From: Endomychus coccineus
Taxonomy: Eukaryota > Arthropoda > Insecta > Coleoptera > Endomychidae
DNA length: 64,000 nucleotides
Direction: 5' to 3'
NCBI GenBank assembly: GCA_958510875.1
Contig: OY294067.1
Coordinates: 250,433,736-250,497,735, forward strand
Shown here: piece after piece, positions 38,253-52,087 of the stretch
How the letters are laid out: each line of letters begins with the position of its first letter
How positions within the stretch are numbered: position 1 is the first letter of the stretch
Made by a program: the position numbers and the translations under genes
Notes under the pieces: model-generated
What the model saw: only the letters and a program-made list of their open reading frames with translations
Databases searched by the model: none
Told to the model about the DNA's origin: nothing

Positions 38253-41200
38253 CTGCGACTTTATCATTTTGTGTAGATACACCTACTACACCGAAAAAAG
38301 AGGCTCAAATAAATCACGTTCTCGACACTATCTTTATTGTCATAATTATAGTTTTCTTTGCAGCAAGATTTCATATGCATTTGTTATCATTAAAACCAGG
38401 TAATTGAACTATAAGACTAGTCGTAAGCAACTATTATGCTACCATTAATTAAACATTTGCTTAGGGGTTTATTAGAAACTTGCAGCAACGAATTAAAGCT
38501 TTTGACGCAAGTGAAGCAACACTTGTGGTAAACAACCTGTGCCTTAATAAAATTTTATTTGTCAGTATTATCACAATTTACTTGGGATAGTATTCACCGT
38601 ACTTGCTCTAATTCTCTGTTTATTACCGCAAGTATTCAATATTTTGTAGTAAAGTCTGCGGGTACTTGGCAAATTTTCGGAGAGCGCCGGAAAAACCCGA
38701 ATGCTGAGTGAAATAAGCGCCAAGGGACAAGTGGGGTTCTCAGTTTCTCCCATATATAATATCTATTCTATGCTCAGACGTTGATTGAAAGAGTTTCAAT
38801 CAACGGCTCAGATCTCAGTTAATGCGCATGCGTTTCGGAGTGGGTGGTTGCGGTCGCCGTGAGTCTTAGCTTGTTGAAGGATTCGCAATTAATAAGATTT
38901 TCTTTTAACCTCTGAAAATAGCATCATTAGGTTGTCTTCTTTCTGGATAGCGATCGAAACATATTTGAGATGCAATATCACAATTGTCGACTTTAAATAA
39001 AGCTTTCTAACACATCATATTTCCCGTAATTTTTGTGAGACATCTTCACTTTCAAGGATAAATTCTGTCATAGATGACACCCGCCTAGTTAGAATAAATA
39101 TGAAAAACGCAGAAAGAATATAATAGTATATTATTTCCGCTATTAAAGACTCAAACATCATAAGCGACCAGACACATGATTCACAGTTGAAAAGAGAAAA
39201 AAAATCGATTTAACACCATAGCTAACCCATTCGAAAAAATTTAAATTTAGGCACTGAACTATATAGAAGAAAGTGTTAATTGTTGAAATATCATAGTATA
39301 CATTGTTAGCAAAAACATCCATTCTTTCTGTATGGATACTGATTTTTTATTGTTCTACAAGGTAAATAACTGTTTGTTGTAAGTTTCACGAAGGGAGAAG
39401 CTGATAGATAACAACACCTTAAACAAACATGTAGGTGGAGCAAAAAAATAAAACTTACAAACTTATATAACTTTATTATTTGATATTCCTTGGAATTGTT
39501 TTGTAAGCACAACAATTACGTCATCATAAAACGATTGACCGCCTTGTGCCATTCCCCAAATAAGTTCTTTTTCAATCTATAACAACTCGAGGTTGGTTAA
39601 TTTTTATGTGCCCGTGGAATTTCACGTAATAACATCCATAAATCCCAAAAAGCATTCCTAAATAGCACAATCTGTGGTTACGTAACAAACGACTAAATGA
39701 TAATTGACAAACATTTAAATGTCAGTAGTTTCATCCAAAATAATTGTAACAAATGAAGATTTTTTAATTTCACTTTTAATTTTTTTAAGCATTACCTTTC
39801 CGACACACAAAATTTCATATAAGACAGAAAACAGTTATCCGAAAAACCGAAAATTGTAATTGATGAGAATATTGTTGAAGGCACGGTCAATAACATTGCT
39901 GTGTCTTCAAACATTAGAATTATCGGAAAAAAAAATCAAAGTTTCCAAAAGACCACAGTAGCGTTAAATGTGAATTTTGTTATTTGAAAATATTTACAAT
40001 CAATACTTCTAAACAATAAAGAGCTTATTCAAAATAAGAAATGACATTTCTTTGAAGCAATGCTTTAAGAAATAAATGACATTACATTTACGCACTCGGT
40101 GAACTAAAATATCAAGAAGGATGAAGAATGTTAAACACAACAAATAATACCATCATTTTAAATATTTTAAAATTCAAATATATACTCAGTCACTTTTTCA
40201 TTTTGAAATACTATCTTCAATAGAATGCTACAAAGTTGATCTGATTAACAAATGAACTTACTTTATCTTTTAGAATCAAATTCCGGAGCCATCTACAAAA
40301 CGTTAGACAATACTATGATTCGCTGATGGAGTTTTGTTTATATAATGAATTTTATATAAATATTCCATGGGATATATATTCTCAGGTATTTCAGAATAGT
40401 GAGAGCTGATATAACTGAAAAAATGTAGCTTGAGTTGAGTTATATAATAATTATGTGCTAATAATTAAATTTATGTTTCAATAAATTAATAATTCAGACG
40501 TCGCGCGGTATTATACATATTCGAATGATTCTGAACCTTCGACATTCCCGAAATTGCTTTGTCATAATAATACACAATATTATACCGTGATGGTAGTATA
40601 GAATTTCCGATATTGCCAGCTTGCAACATTTATAAGTTACCAAGCAATAATTTCAATTTGCAACCCTTTTCATAAGTACCGCTTCTTAGCAGTAGCGCTG
40701 CTAATTCTCGCTCCGCCCCCTCCCCCGCATATAAACTCTTTGCGTCCCTTCCTTTTTCTACTTGATATTTATTTGAAGGATTTTTATTTACACGTAATTA
40801 AAAGTATATCTTATAATATATTATATAACAATAAGTATTTTTGCAACACTCGAAATTTACATTTGATTTTCTCGTGCGCCATCAGACATGCGCCACCCCG
40901 CACCGGGGGTAGCTGGGGGTTAGCTAATTTGATCGACTATCCATACAGTCTCTGAAGAACACAATTGAAAAGGAGGGAAGATGGGCACCCTCATTCCAAC
41001 ATAATCTGAAATTTCCCATATCTCTGATCGAATAACATTTATTCCTTAATGGAGGAATAATTTTTCATGATTCATTTTTGTCGTGATAGAAATTGGTGTA
41101 ATAGTGATAGTTTAATAGATTGAGTAGATTTCCTATAAAGCATAGAAGGAAGGGGTATATGATTCATATCATTTTGAATAATTTCATGTTCACTTTCTTG

Positions 41201-42884
41201 CCTATTACGTGATAGTACTGCCACTGAACACAAATAATGTCGTATCTCGCTTTTTGTCATCAATCATGATGGAGTGGTAGAGGATTATTCCACCAACTTT
41301 TAATATGTGATATATAGTAAAAGATATTTTCGCCGCCTTCACCCCCATTTGCACACCCATACTTCCTGTTAAACATCTATCGCCAAAAATCACACAAAAA
41401 AATAAGCTGTAGGAGAAAACGCGTATATACAAATAAAACTCGTACAATCAGGTATAACGTTTTTCTTCTACAGCGGGAATGTAATGGGAATGTTGTTAGT
41501 TGTAACAGAACATATTCCCAAAATCTTTTTTCTTCAAAAGCAAGTCTGATCGAGTTATTGGAGTTTGGTCAATTTTCAGCAATGAATGTGTAGAATGTGT
41601 ATGTGTTCAAATTGGGAGGTGGCATATGAATCATGATCTATACTTATCTTGTAATCCTCGAACAAAAATTTGAATCTTGTTAGATTAGGTATAATTGAAT
41701 GTTGATTTTTATTTTTCCATCCCTTGGTTCGATTCATATGGTGACCTACTACCTCCTATGTCTACCCGGAAAAGCAACCCGCTCAAAAACATGGATGTGA
41801 CACGAAATCAAAAACTAATTTTAGTGTCGAAAACACTCATAGGATCTTATTTCACCAAGGTTGCGACACCTTGAAGAGACACCGTAGAGCGACTACCTCA
41901 CGTGATAAAGAGTGGGGTGTAGAAAACAGACAACTAGTCTAGTAGGAATCGAGAGTAATCGACGGAACATTCCGCGTCGTGTATTACGTGACGCTAGAAA
42001 CTGCATGATAACAAGACTAGGTTAAAAACGGAACAACAATTTAGTGATTGGTCGTTCGTTGTGAATTGTGTCAAATGTCATATTTCAGTTTGATTCTGAG
42101 CGATAAGTTCGAGTTGTCAAATACTATACTGTAATATTAAAGAAGAAATTACAAAATCCATCTTTGGAAAAATATGAAAATTGATTGAAGAGAATAATCA
42201 ATAAAACTAATGAAGAACGACCTATCATACATAATGTCAAATTTTTATTTAAAATAGATATGAAAATCTGATTGTAGATCTAAAATGCGTTCTAGCTATT
42301 ATTTTCAGGATGACATAAGAATTAAAATGTGGGTCTACCATTACAGAAGAAATGAAGGAATCAACTCAATGACAATAATTAAACAACCTACGGGAGACTA
42401 ATCAACTGGAGAAAAATGCGTAACTATTGAGCTACTAGACACAATGGACGAACTAGTAGGCAAAAAAATGTGGAAGAGTATTAAGAATATTCTACGAAAA
42501 ATTACAAACAGCTAACCATGAACGAATTATATCAAAAGCTCACAAGAAGGCATTTAAAAACAATGTGTAGGTGGAAGACGAACTTCGTATACTGCAGACT
42601 ATGCAACATTTGTATTCATCGCTCTCAGTGTGAGTTTCCAGAATATGTAGTGAAGAATACCACCGGTTGTCGCGTCAGAAACGAAATATTTACGTGCAAG
42701 GTTGCCAAATTGACATAGCACTTCGAATGTTCTACATTGTTATGATGATAATGATAATGATGAATGAAAGTTTATACAATAAAATGATGAAAATATGATG
42801 AAGGTGCTTTCAATAAAAGCATAAGATCATATTTCTCAGTTGCTCTGACAATCACATACATGACAAAAATGGCGTATATGTAAA
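38253..42884. other. Shared non-coding stretch
   Basis: It aligns from 39,315 with 12,195-17,100. It contains GC-richer islands at 40,710-40,730 and 40,885-40,920 absent from unit 1. 42,700-42,884 is specific to unit 2. No gene was recognised. Confidence 0.45.
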
Positions 42885-45800
42885 TTTTCTCCTCACTGTA
42901 TATTGGGATCGAGCTGAGAAGACAAACTTACCCAATTTCAGATTTTGTATCTCAATACTCGCCATGAAAACTACCTCCGTATTCAAAATAATCTCAGAAA
43001 CAGAGTTAATACTCCGTTTCTGGAAATTTTGATCTCACTGTATACTCAGAATGAGGTTGGGAAGCACACATAGCTCATTTCAGATTTTGTGTCTCATTAC
43101 TCGCCATGAAAACTAACTCCGTATTCTAAATAACCTTCAAAACGGAGTTAATACATTGTTTCTGGAAATTTCCTTTCCACTGCTTATCAGAAAAAACTGA
43201 GGAAGCATACCTACCACATTTCAGATTTTGTATCTCAATACTCGCCATGAAAACTACCCCCGTATTCAAAATAATCTCCAAAACAGAGTTAATACATCGT
43301 TTTTCGAAAATTCCTCTCCATTGTATATTTACAATGAGCTTAGAAAGCACACACACTCCATTTCAGATTTTGTATATCAATACTTGCCATGAAAACTATC
43401 TCCATATTTTGAATGATCTCCTAAACAAAGTTATTACACCGTTTCTGGAAATTTCCTTTTCAGTGTATATTCAGAATGAGCTTAGAAAGCATACATACTC
43501 CATTTCAGAATCTGTATCTCAATACTTGCCATGAAAACTACCCACGTTTTCAAAATAATCTCCAAAACAGAGTTTATACACCGTTTCTGGAAATTTCCTT
43601 CCCAGTGTATATTCAGAATGAGCTTAGAAAGAATACATATTCCATTTCAGATTTTGTATCATAATACTTGCCATGAAAACTACCCCCGTATTCGAATTAG
43701 TCTTCAAAACAGAGTTATTACACCGTTTCTCGAAATTTTCTTTCTATTGTATATTTAGAATGAGCTTAGAAGGCACACATACTCCTATATTCAAATTGAT
43801 CTCCAAAACCGAGTTATTACACTGTTTTTCGAAATTTTCTTTTCATTGTATATTTAGAATGAGCTTAGAAAGCACACATACTCCATTTCAGATTTTGGAT
43901 CTCAATACTTGCCATGAAAACTATCTCCATATTTTGAATGATCTCCAAAACAGAGTTAATGCACAGTTACTGGGAATTTCCTTTTCACTGTATATTTGGA
44001 ATGAGCTTATCAAGCATACATACTCCATTTAAAATTTTGTATTTCTATTCTTGCCATGAAAACTACCCCGTATTCAAAATAATCTCCAAAACAGAGTTAA
44101 TACATCGTTTCTCGAAATTTCCTTTCCAGTGTATATTCAGAATGAGCTTTGAAAGCATACATACTCTATTTCAGAATCTGTATCTCAATACTTGCCATGA
44201 AAACTACCCGTTTTCAAAATAAACTGAAAGCAGAGTTAATAAACCGTTTCTGGGAATTTACTTTCCACTGTATATTCAGAATGAGCTTAGAAAGCATACA
44301 TACTCTATTTCAGATTTTGTGTCTCGATACTTGCCATGAAAACTACCCCCGTATTCAAATTAATCCCCAAAACACAGTTAATACACCGTTTCTTGGAATT
44401 TTCTTCTCATTGTATATTTAGAATGAGCTTAGAAAGCACACATACTCCATTTCAGATTTTGTATCTCAATACTTGCCATGAAAACTATCTCCATATTGAA
44501 ATAGTTCAGATTTTGTGTCTCGATACTTGCCATGAAAACTACCCCCGTATTCAAATGAATCCCCATTTCAGATTTTGTATCTCAATACTTGCCATGAAAA
44601 CTAACTCCATATTTTGAATGATCTCCAAAACAGAGTTTTTGGAAATTTTCTTTTCAGTGTATATTCAGTATGAGCTTTGAAAGCATACATACTCCATTTC
44701 AGAATCTGTATCTCAATACTTGCCATGAAAACTATCCACGTTTTCAAAATAATCTCCAAAACAGAGTTAATACAGCGTATCTCGAAATTTTCTTTTCGTT
44801 GTATATTCAGAATGAGCTTAGAAAGCACACATACTCCATTTCGGATTTTGTATCTCAATACTTGCCATGAAAACTATCTCCATATCTTGAATGATCTCCA
44901 AAACAGAGTTTTTGGAAATTTTCTTCTCAGTGTCTATTCAGAATGAGCTTTGAAAGCATACATACTCCATTTCAGAATCTGTATCTCAATACTTGCCATG
45001 AAAGCTATCCACGTTTTCAAAATAATCTCCAAAACAGAGTTAATACAGCGATTCTCGAAATTTTCTTTCCATTGTATATTCAGAATGAGCTTAGAAAGCA
45101 CACATACTTCATTTCAGATTTTGTATCTCAATACTTGCCATGAAAACTATCTCCATATTTTGAATGATCTCCAAAACAGAGTTTTTGGAAATTTTCTTTT
45201 CAGTGTCTATTCAGAATGAGCTTTGAAAGCATACACACTCCATTTCAGAATCTGTATCTCAATACTTGCCATGAAAGCTATCCACGTTTTCAAAATAATC
45301 TCCAAAACAGAGTTAGTAAACCGTTTCTGGAAATTCCGTTTTCAGTGTATATTCAGAATGAGCTTAGAAAGCACACATACTCCATTTCAGATTTTGTATC
45401 TCAATACTTGCCATGAAAACTATCTCCATATTTTGAATGATCTCCAAAACAGAGTTTTTGGAAATTTTCTTTTCAGTGTCTATTCAGAATGAGCTTTGGA
45501 AGCATACATACTCCATTTCAGAATCTGTATCTCAATACTTGCCATGAAAACTATCCACGTTTTCAAAATAATCTCCAAAACAGAGTTAATACAGCGTTTC
45601 TCGAAATTTTCTTTTCATTGTATATTCAGAATGAGCTTAGAAAGCACACATACTCCATTTCAGATTTTGTATCTCAATACTTGCCATGAAAACTATCTCC
45701 ATATTTTGAATGATCTCCAAAACAGAGTTTATGGAAATTTTCTTTTCAGTGTCTATTCAGAATGAGCTTTGAAAGCACACATACTCCATTTCGGAATCTG

Positions 45801-46342
45801 TATCTCAATACTTGCCATGAAAACTATCCACGTTTTCAAAATAATCTCCAAAACAGAGTTAATAAACCGTTCCTGGAAATTCCGTTTTCAGTGTATATTC
45901 AGAATGAGCTTAGAAAGCATACATACTCCATTTCAGATTTTGTGTCTCAATACTTGCCATAAAAACTACACCCGTATTCGAATTAATCTCCAAAACAAAG
46001 TTAATACACCGTTTCTCGAAATTTTCTTTTCATTGTATGTCCATCAAGAATGAGCTTAGAAAGCACACATACTCCATTCCAGATTTTGTATCTCAATTCT
46101 TGCCATGAAAACTACCCCTGTATTCAAAATAATCTCCAAAACAGAGTTAATACATCGTTTCTGGAAATTTCGTTTCCAGTGTATATTCAGAATAAGCTTA
46201 GGAAGCAAACATACTCCATTTCAAATTTTGTATCTCAATACTTGCCATGAAAACTACCTCTATATTTTGAATGATCTCCAAAACCGAGTTAATACACCGT
46301 TTCTGGGAATTTCCTTTTCACTGTTAATTCAGAATGAGCTTA
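42885..46342 (+). repeat. Satellite array, 142-bp monomer with 273-bp higher-order repeat
   Basis: About two dozen head-to-tail monomers contain TCTCAATACTTGCCATGAAA, TCTCCAAAACAGAG and TTCAGAATGAGCTTAGAAAG. The full monomer is about 142 bp. A short form of about 131 bp lacks the TAATACACCG part. From about 44,590 to 45,960 the two alternate, giving an exact 273-bp step (identical starts at 44,677, 44,950, 45,223, 45,496 and 45,769). Many frames of 60-119 codons are open because neither monomer length forces stops; they are not genes. The array has no counterpart in unit 1. Confidence 0.95.
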
Positions 46343-47652
46343 ACTGTTAGAATGAGCTCAACTGTTTCTATCATTTATATTCAACTCATCATAAACGAAG
46401 ATCTTTAGGGATAGGATATGTTTCAATTTCGACTTGGTTTTGATTCAAATAGATGAAAAATGGACTATTCGGCGGGGTCACGTGATTTTCACTACCTCTG
46501 TCATAAGTGAATTTTGTTCAAAATAATCGATTGAAATAGGCTTATTTGTTCGAATGAAAAGTAGTTTCTGCCATTTTTTTAATATCTACGAAATCTCTGG
46601 GACATTAGAAAGAATTATAATTTCGAGAGAACTATTTCATACTAGTTGCTCGAACATGCTACTGACTCTCAATTACTGATTATCGTCAAAATAAAATACA
46701 TTTCTCTCTGGGAAATGAGAATACAGCTTCAAATTTCTGTCATTTGATGCAAATTTGATGTATCGTAAAGCATTCAGGAACGTACATGTATTCAAATGGA
46801 TTTGTTCAGTAATAACATGATGTCAAAGTCATCAATCAAAATATCATCAAACTACTTTACGTATCTAAGTAAGGTTGAAGAATTATCAGGAAAGAAATTA
46901 ATCTCAAATTTTATTGTCACTACCTTTGAAACGGCAACAACAACTGAATTTGATATTAATTTCATTCCGTAAAATGTCCTAAACTCTAGCAAGATGGTAC
47001 GTATGATGATATCTTGATTCAAACAAATAACTATCCCAAACTCCCTGCCAATAATACCGGCATTAGGTATGAGGTATTCTCATTTTCTAAAGAAAAACAT
47101 ATTTTTGAGGATAATTAATAATTGAAAGTTAGTAGCATGATACATCATGATACTATCAAGGAATAGTTTTGTCGAAGGTACAATTTAACTGATACTTCAA
47201 AGATATCGTTAGATATCAAAAAAATGGTAGTAACAAGAAGTAGAAAATAGAAATTTAAGATACTTGTGTAAAATCGGAATCAAAACAACTTTTCTCCATC
47301 AAATTATTAGAATTTAACATATAAACCTATTTCGAAAGATTATTTTGAAGAATGTCACTTTTGACTGGTAGCGAAAGTCACGTGACTCCGTCACAGTAGC
47401 TATTTCTATCTTTTTGAAAGCAAAACTTAATGCAGAGGTCGAATTTTAAAATAAATTATCAAAAGTATTTCCTTTCTTATGCCAACTATGTAAAGGACAC
47501 TGTATATTATGTTCATATTTTTCATAACGTTGACATACTCTTTTTCAATAAACAAAATTTTTCGTTATTTTATGTTTGTTTTCATCACCCTCCGATGGCT
47601 GCAAGAGTTGCGGAATCTGTTAATTTCATTTGCTTTCGTCCAACTTGCTCAT
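46343..47652. other. Shared non-coding stretch
   Basis: It aligns with 18,600-20,290. There is no gene. The frames near 47,430-47,836 run into the long-TIR element. Confidence 0.5.
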
Positions 47653-49670
47653 GGGGCATTCCACGCCAACTCAGCAGTCGATTTCACATCACCCTCTCAG
47701 ATCTGCCTCAAAATTGGTACATCTATTAGTACTATCGAAAAAGGATATTCCCAAATTTTCAGCCCCTAAGACCGCTTCCTGTCATCAGGGGCCCATAGTG
47801 AAGTTTTCGACCATCATTTCACCTCCAGGGGTCTGAAATCGGTTTCTCGTGTACTGACGCGGCATTTTGATCTAAAAAAATGATCAAAAATACATAAGAG
47901 AAGGCAAATTTCCCGTAGAACACGATGCCACCATCCGTTTTCCGAAATCTAGCATGGGGAGCCCGGAAAACGCGAAAGAAAATCCGATATCCCAAATACA
48001 GTCGATTCAAACTGGCTGGAAATTTACCAAAAGGCTCTTCGATTATTGCTCTTTCGAATGTTCATAGGCGCGCGGTGATCATTATATGTAAAAAAAAGGT
48101 TACACGCGTTTTACTGGTTTATACGGGATTTTCTGTAATTTTTTCATTATAACCGCTCCACTGGCCCTATCCAGTTGGGTAATAATTGGATTTTTTTCTC
48201 ACCAGGGGTCTCTTTTGTTCCCCTGTCTTCACAAACCCAGAAATTTCTCTCTCCAGCCAGTATTAGAGGAAACATTATTTATTCAATGATTTATTTCACA
48301 ATTTTTCGTCAATCTTTTTATTTTTGAGCAAATTTACATTTTCTGCAGCTTAGTTCCATCAATAATAAAGAGTTCCATTATTTATTATTAAAAAATAATA
48401 AATTTTTGTTCCTGTTACTGACCAAGTTGTTGTATGCAAAATCACGTGTTTTCATCGGGAACATTCAATCAGATTCGACCTTCTGAATAAAAATCTGTTT
48501 GACTGGGCAGATGATATGTTTGTAACTTTCGTTATCAATGATAATTGGTCATTTGGGTATATAGTCGGAATTTCAGAGAATGAGCTTACTGCTGAGATCT
48601 CATTGCTGAAAATGATAAAGAAAAATATATATCAATGGCCAGACAGAGATACCAGTTTATCGATACCCTTCACTGATATATTAACTCAGATTGTAGTTAT
48701 TGAAAAAGCAGGTGAATTTACCATAAAACTGGGCCACACAATTAGCAAATTCGGAAAATATAAGGGTCAAGGTACTTCGATAAATTAGATAGAATGCTGA
48801 TTCATGTATAAGGACATTATGTGTAAAATAGTGATAATAATATCGAGATGTATAGTGTCAACAATGATTGTAATGTGGATTTTCTTGTTTCTTACTGCGA
48901 TTTCCATTCGTTATATTATATTATATTCATATTTTTTACAAATAATAGAAGTAAGCTGTAGGAAATGTAAATTTGCTCAAAAATCAAAAAATTGACGAAA
49001 AATTGTGAAATAAATCATTGAATAAATAATGTTTTCTCTAATACTGGCTGGAGAGAGAAATTTCTGTATTTGTGAAGACAAAGGAACAAAAAAGACAGTT
49101 GGTGAGAGAAAAAAAATCCAATTATTACTCAACTGGATAGGGCCAGTGGAGCGGTTATAATGGAAAAATTACAGAAAATCCCATATAAAAGCCGTAAAAC
49201 GCTTGTAACTTTTTTTTACATGTGATGATCACCGCGCGCGTATGAACATTCGAAAGAGCCATAATCGAAGAGCCTTTTGGTAGATTTTCACCCAGTTTAA
49301 AGCGACTGTATTTGAGATATCGGATTTTTTATCAAAACGCGGTTTTTCGCGTTTTCCGAGCTCCTTTTGCTAGATATCGGAAAACGGATGGTGGCATCGT
49401 GTTCTACGGGAAATTTGCCTTCTCCGATGTATTTTTGATCATTTTTTCAGACCAGAATGCCGCGTCAGTACACGAGAAACCGATTTCAGACCCCTGAAGG
49501 TGAAATGACGGTCGAAAACTTCACTATGGGCCCCTGATGACAGGAAGCGGTCTTAGGGGCTGAAAATTTGGGAATATGCTTCTTTCGATAGTACTAATCG
49601 ATGTAACAATTTTGAGCCAGATCTGAGAGGGTGATGTGGGATCGACTGCTGAGTTGGCGTGGAATGCCCC
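47653..49670. mobile_element. Long-terminal-inverted-repeat element, 2.0 kb, with internal ORF
   Basis: The ends are GGGGCATTCCACGCCAACTC and its reverse complement. The inverted arms are about 700 bp each (47,653-48,352 and 48,952-49,670) and nearly identical, for example in the CGTGTACTGACGCGGCATT block. The flanks TCAT and TCAA could be a worn 3-4 bp target duplication. Unit 1 has the empty site at about 20,290 (GTCCAACTTGATCATT). The 600-bp centre holds an ORF (48,516-48,788). The arms themselves show no coding. This resembles a long-TIR fold-back element that has taken up foreign sequence. Confidence 0.85.
48516..48788 (+). CDS. Unknown ORF inside the long-TIR element
   Basis: This is an ORF of 90 codons. 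The frame stays open upstream to a stop near 48,401 (about 38 more codons, including LFDWADD directly before the Met). It reads like a small beta-rich module: DMFVTFVINDNWSFGYIVGI, then KKNIYQWPDRDTS, then FTDILTQI. I have a faint memory of similar 'FVxVxF...YVGxI...F.WP..xD.S' segments at the C-termini of insect transposon-linked proteins, but I cannot name a family. It is the only coding-like sequence in the element. Whether it is expressed is unknown. Confidence 0.35.
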   Translation: MFVTFVINDNWSFGYIVGISENELTAEISLLKMIKKNIYQWPDRDTSLSIPFTDILTQIVVIEKAGEFTIKLGHTISKFGKYKGQGTSIN

Positions 49671-50806
49671 TCAATTGGAATGAAGAAATTTAACCATAAC
49701 CGAATGGGTCGAATGAAGGATGCATTTTACTAACTACTAAAATGGTTCGGAGCTCTATAGATAAATTCACATCAATTGTTGTTAAGGTGACATAATTTTT
49801 TCATTGCGTTCATATTTTTCAAAATAATATCTTTTAGTGAAACGATATATTCCAGTTGATGTGAAAATATCGACTCTCATCAATTGTAGATTGAAATTGA
49901 TTGATTATTACTCAACATTATATACTACATAATACATGAAATTTTTACTAACTATTCATATATCATATATTGTGGGAGTCCAAAATACCTGAAAGCTGAT
50001 TATGAGTATCTTCGATTATGTTGGAATTACAAAATTTATGGAGGATGAACATTTCGAAATTTAACATAAACCTGACGGAAATACTTACAATCATTAATTA
50101 AAATGGTTACACTGGAATGATGATAGTATAGCCTAACGTGAAAATCGGATGGATAATGAACGACTATTCGACCTATTCCCTGTGTAAGACTTTATGGAAA
50201 TAATTAATATTTCATAGTTTGCAATAGTGGGATTGGAAAACAGCAACACAGACAGAGCCGTAATTGAGTATTTTAAAGCAACCTTCCAACCGTTTTATTA
50301 AAATTTGCAGTTGCATTATATTGGCGGAAAACTATAAGCCCTTTGATACAGTGATACCTATGAATGACAGGAAGCCTTTCTTTGATATTAATATAAATCA
50401 TAATGTACATTATATTCATCAGGAAAGAGGAAGTTAATTACCAAATATACATTTCAGGATTGTCGAGGATTATTCAAAATCGAAGTATTCATTTCCGTGA
50501 TAATAATATGAGTCTGATGAACTGTTTTTACTTCTCGAACCATTTGATATTTCTCACCACCAGGTGTCAAGAGTGAACCATGTATAAAAGTAGCATATCT
50601 CATCTCTATCTCTAAAATAATACTATTTTTTCTTCCAATTAATTCCCACAGCTCGTGTTGTTGAAAATCAGTTAAATACCGCCCGCCAATATTTTCAGAT
50701 GTCGTTATTTATGACTTCCGTCAGTTTCTCACTTCAACATTTAGTGAAAACGAGATAATATACAATAAACACTTCTATTATTATAAAGATGAATAAACGT
50801 AAAAGA
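49671..50806. other. Shared non-coding stretch
   Basis: 49,700-50,660 aligns with 20,300-21,310. From 50,660 it is specific to unit 2. There is no gene. Confidence 0.5.
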
Positions 50807-50882
50807 TTGAACCATAGGATTCGAACCCACATTACTGGATTTCCAGTCCAGGGTGTTTACCAATTACACCACTTTGGTCCCG
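50807..50882 (-). repeat. tRNA-like sequence in a dispersed repeat
   Basis: The minus strand reads GGACCAA, D-arm GGTG...CACC with A-box TGGTGTAATTGG, anticodon arm CTGGA-CTGGAAA-TCCAG (anticodon position GGA, serine-like) and B box GGTTCGAATCC. The acceptor end ATGGTTC pairs with six of the seven 5' bases. It lacks a long variable arm, so it is not a normal serine tRNA, and the T-stem is short of bases. It is best seen as a tRNA-derived repeat or pseudo-tRNA. Flanks shared with the 63.7-kb copy continue on both sides. Confidence 0.55.
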
Positions 50883-51149
50883 TTAGATTTTTATATTTTT
50901 TGTAAATATTAACCTCTGAAAGGATAGTAGATCATTGATGAACACAATGTGATTCGATGCCCCACCATAGATCAATTATTCACGCACATTCATCTAAAGT
51001 TCAGTCGTTGAAGTGAGGATTGTAGGTTAAAGTATTGCTATGGTTGGCAATTACTTGACAGTACTTATCCAATGACAGCATCCCGGTTCTTATATATTTC
51101 AATAGAACTGACTGAGAAATGTTCTGGGAAAGTATAAACAAGTCTTTAA

Positions 51150-51350
51150 ACTTTAAATTCTTCGCCTAATTGGCCACAATTTCGTGTAGGTACATTAAGA
51201 GATATAGAATTAAATTTTCTGAATTATGAAGATCGCTTAGATAATTCAACATAGGATTATAAAGTTATCTTCATAATTCAGAAAATTTAATTCTATATCT
51301 CTTAATGTATATACATGAAATTGTGGCCAATTAGGCAAAGGAACTTTAAA
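51150..51350. repeat. Palindrome related to the 63.6-kb palindrome
   Basis: Arms about 51,163-51,232 and 51,266-51,341 include TTCTGAATTATGAAGAT and its inverse, plus CTAATTGGCCACAATTTCG-like outer parts. The inner 40-bp arm and spacer (AACATAGGATTATAAAG) recur at 63,602-63,680, but the tRNA-like core is missing here. Confidence 0.75.
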
Positions 51351-52073
51351 AAACTATATGTGTATATATATGAAAAAGGGAATGTTATCTCGATTTCTGG
51401 AAATGGGCTTTCTTTTGTATGATTTCCATGGAGAACTAGCTAAATGTTGTTATCTACTATCATGAAGTACCTATTGATATCATATTAGTGCTGAGGTAAC
51501 TGATATAAGCGCTTTTATAAATATAATGAGAACATTTAGATATCAAAACTGGAAATTACTATTGACAGGTGGTCAGAGATGACTTCCTCGTTTCCCAGGA
51601 TCATATAAGTTTTCAAATATGTTAATAGATAGCACGAACAATTTGTGGCCTAAATTAGTGCAGTCTTCAGGAAGTCTGTTTCATAAAACTGATTTGCGTG
51701 ATGTCGTTTGGATGTTTTTCCTCCTTGACTTCAGTTGATCTATTCGAAACCTAGGATCCTGATTCAATTTGAACATAGCGGCAAGGTCAATGAAAACGTG
51801 TTGGAAGTGTTCGATGTGTTGTTATTAGGTACCTACTACACATTCCTAGAAATGAAGACTCCTCAACGAAAATTCTTTCTGGAAGCGTAGAATAGAAAAA
51901 TCCATGTCACAACTAAACCTACTTGGCAATCACAATCAAACACAGAATAACAGCAGGACGAAGGCGCAGGGGGAATCCATGCTCATGCTCTCTGATGCTG
52001 CACTGTACGGGATTAAGGCAGTTACAAATTGAAAAGTGTTTTTTCCCAATTTAACTCTTTTATTTTCATTGCG
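51351..52073. other. Spacer
   Basis: There is no recognised gene. From about 51,960 it becomes similar again to unit 1 (about 22,590). Confidence 0.4.
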
Positions 52074-52087
52074 GAGGTGAAGAAAAC

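Noticed and set aside
43126..46350. Many overlapping frames of 60-119 codons with repeated MSLESTHTPFQ-like peptides
   Set aside because: They are translations of the 142/131-bp satellite in successive frames. Monomer length, not protein constraint, keeps them open.
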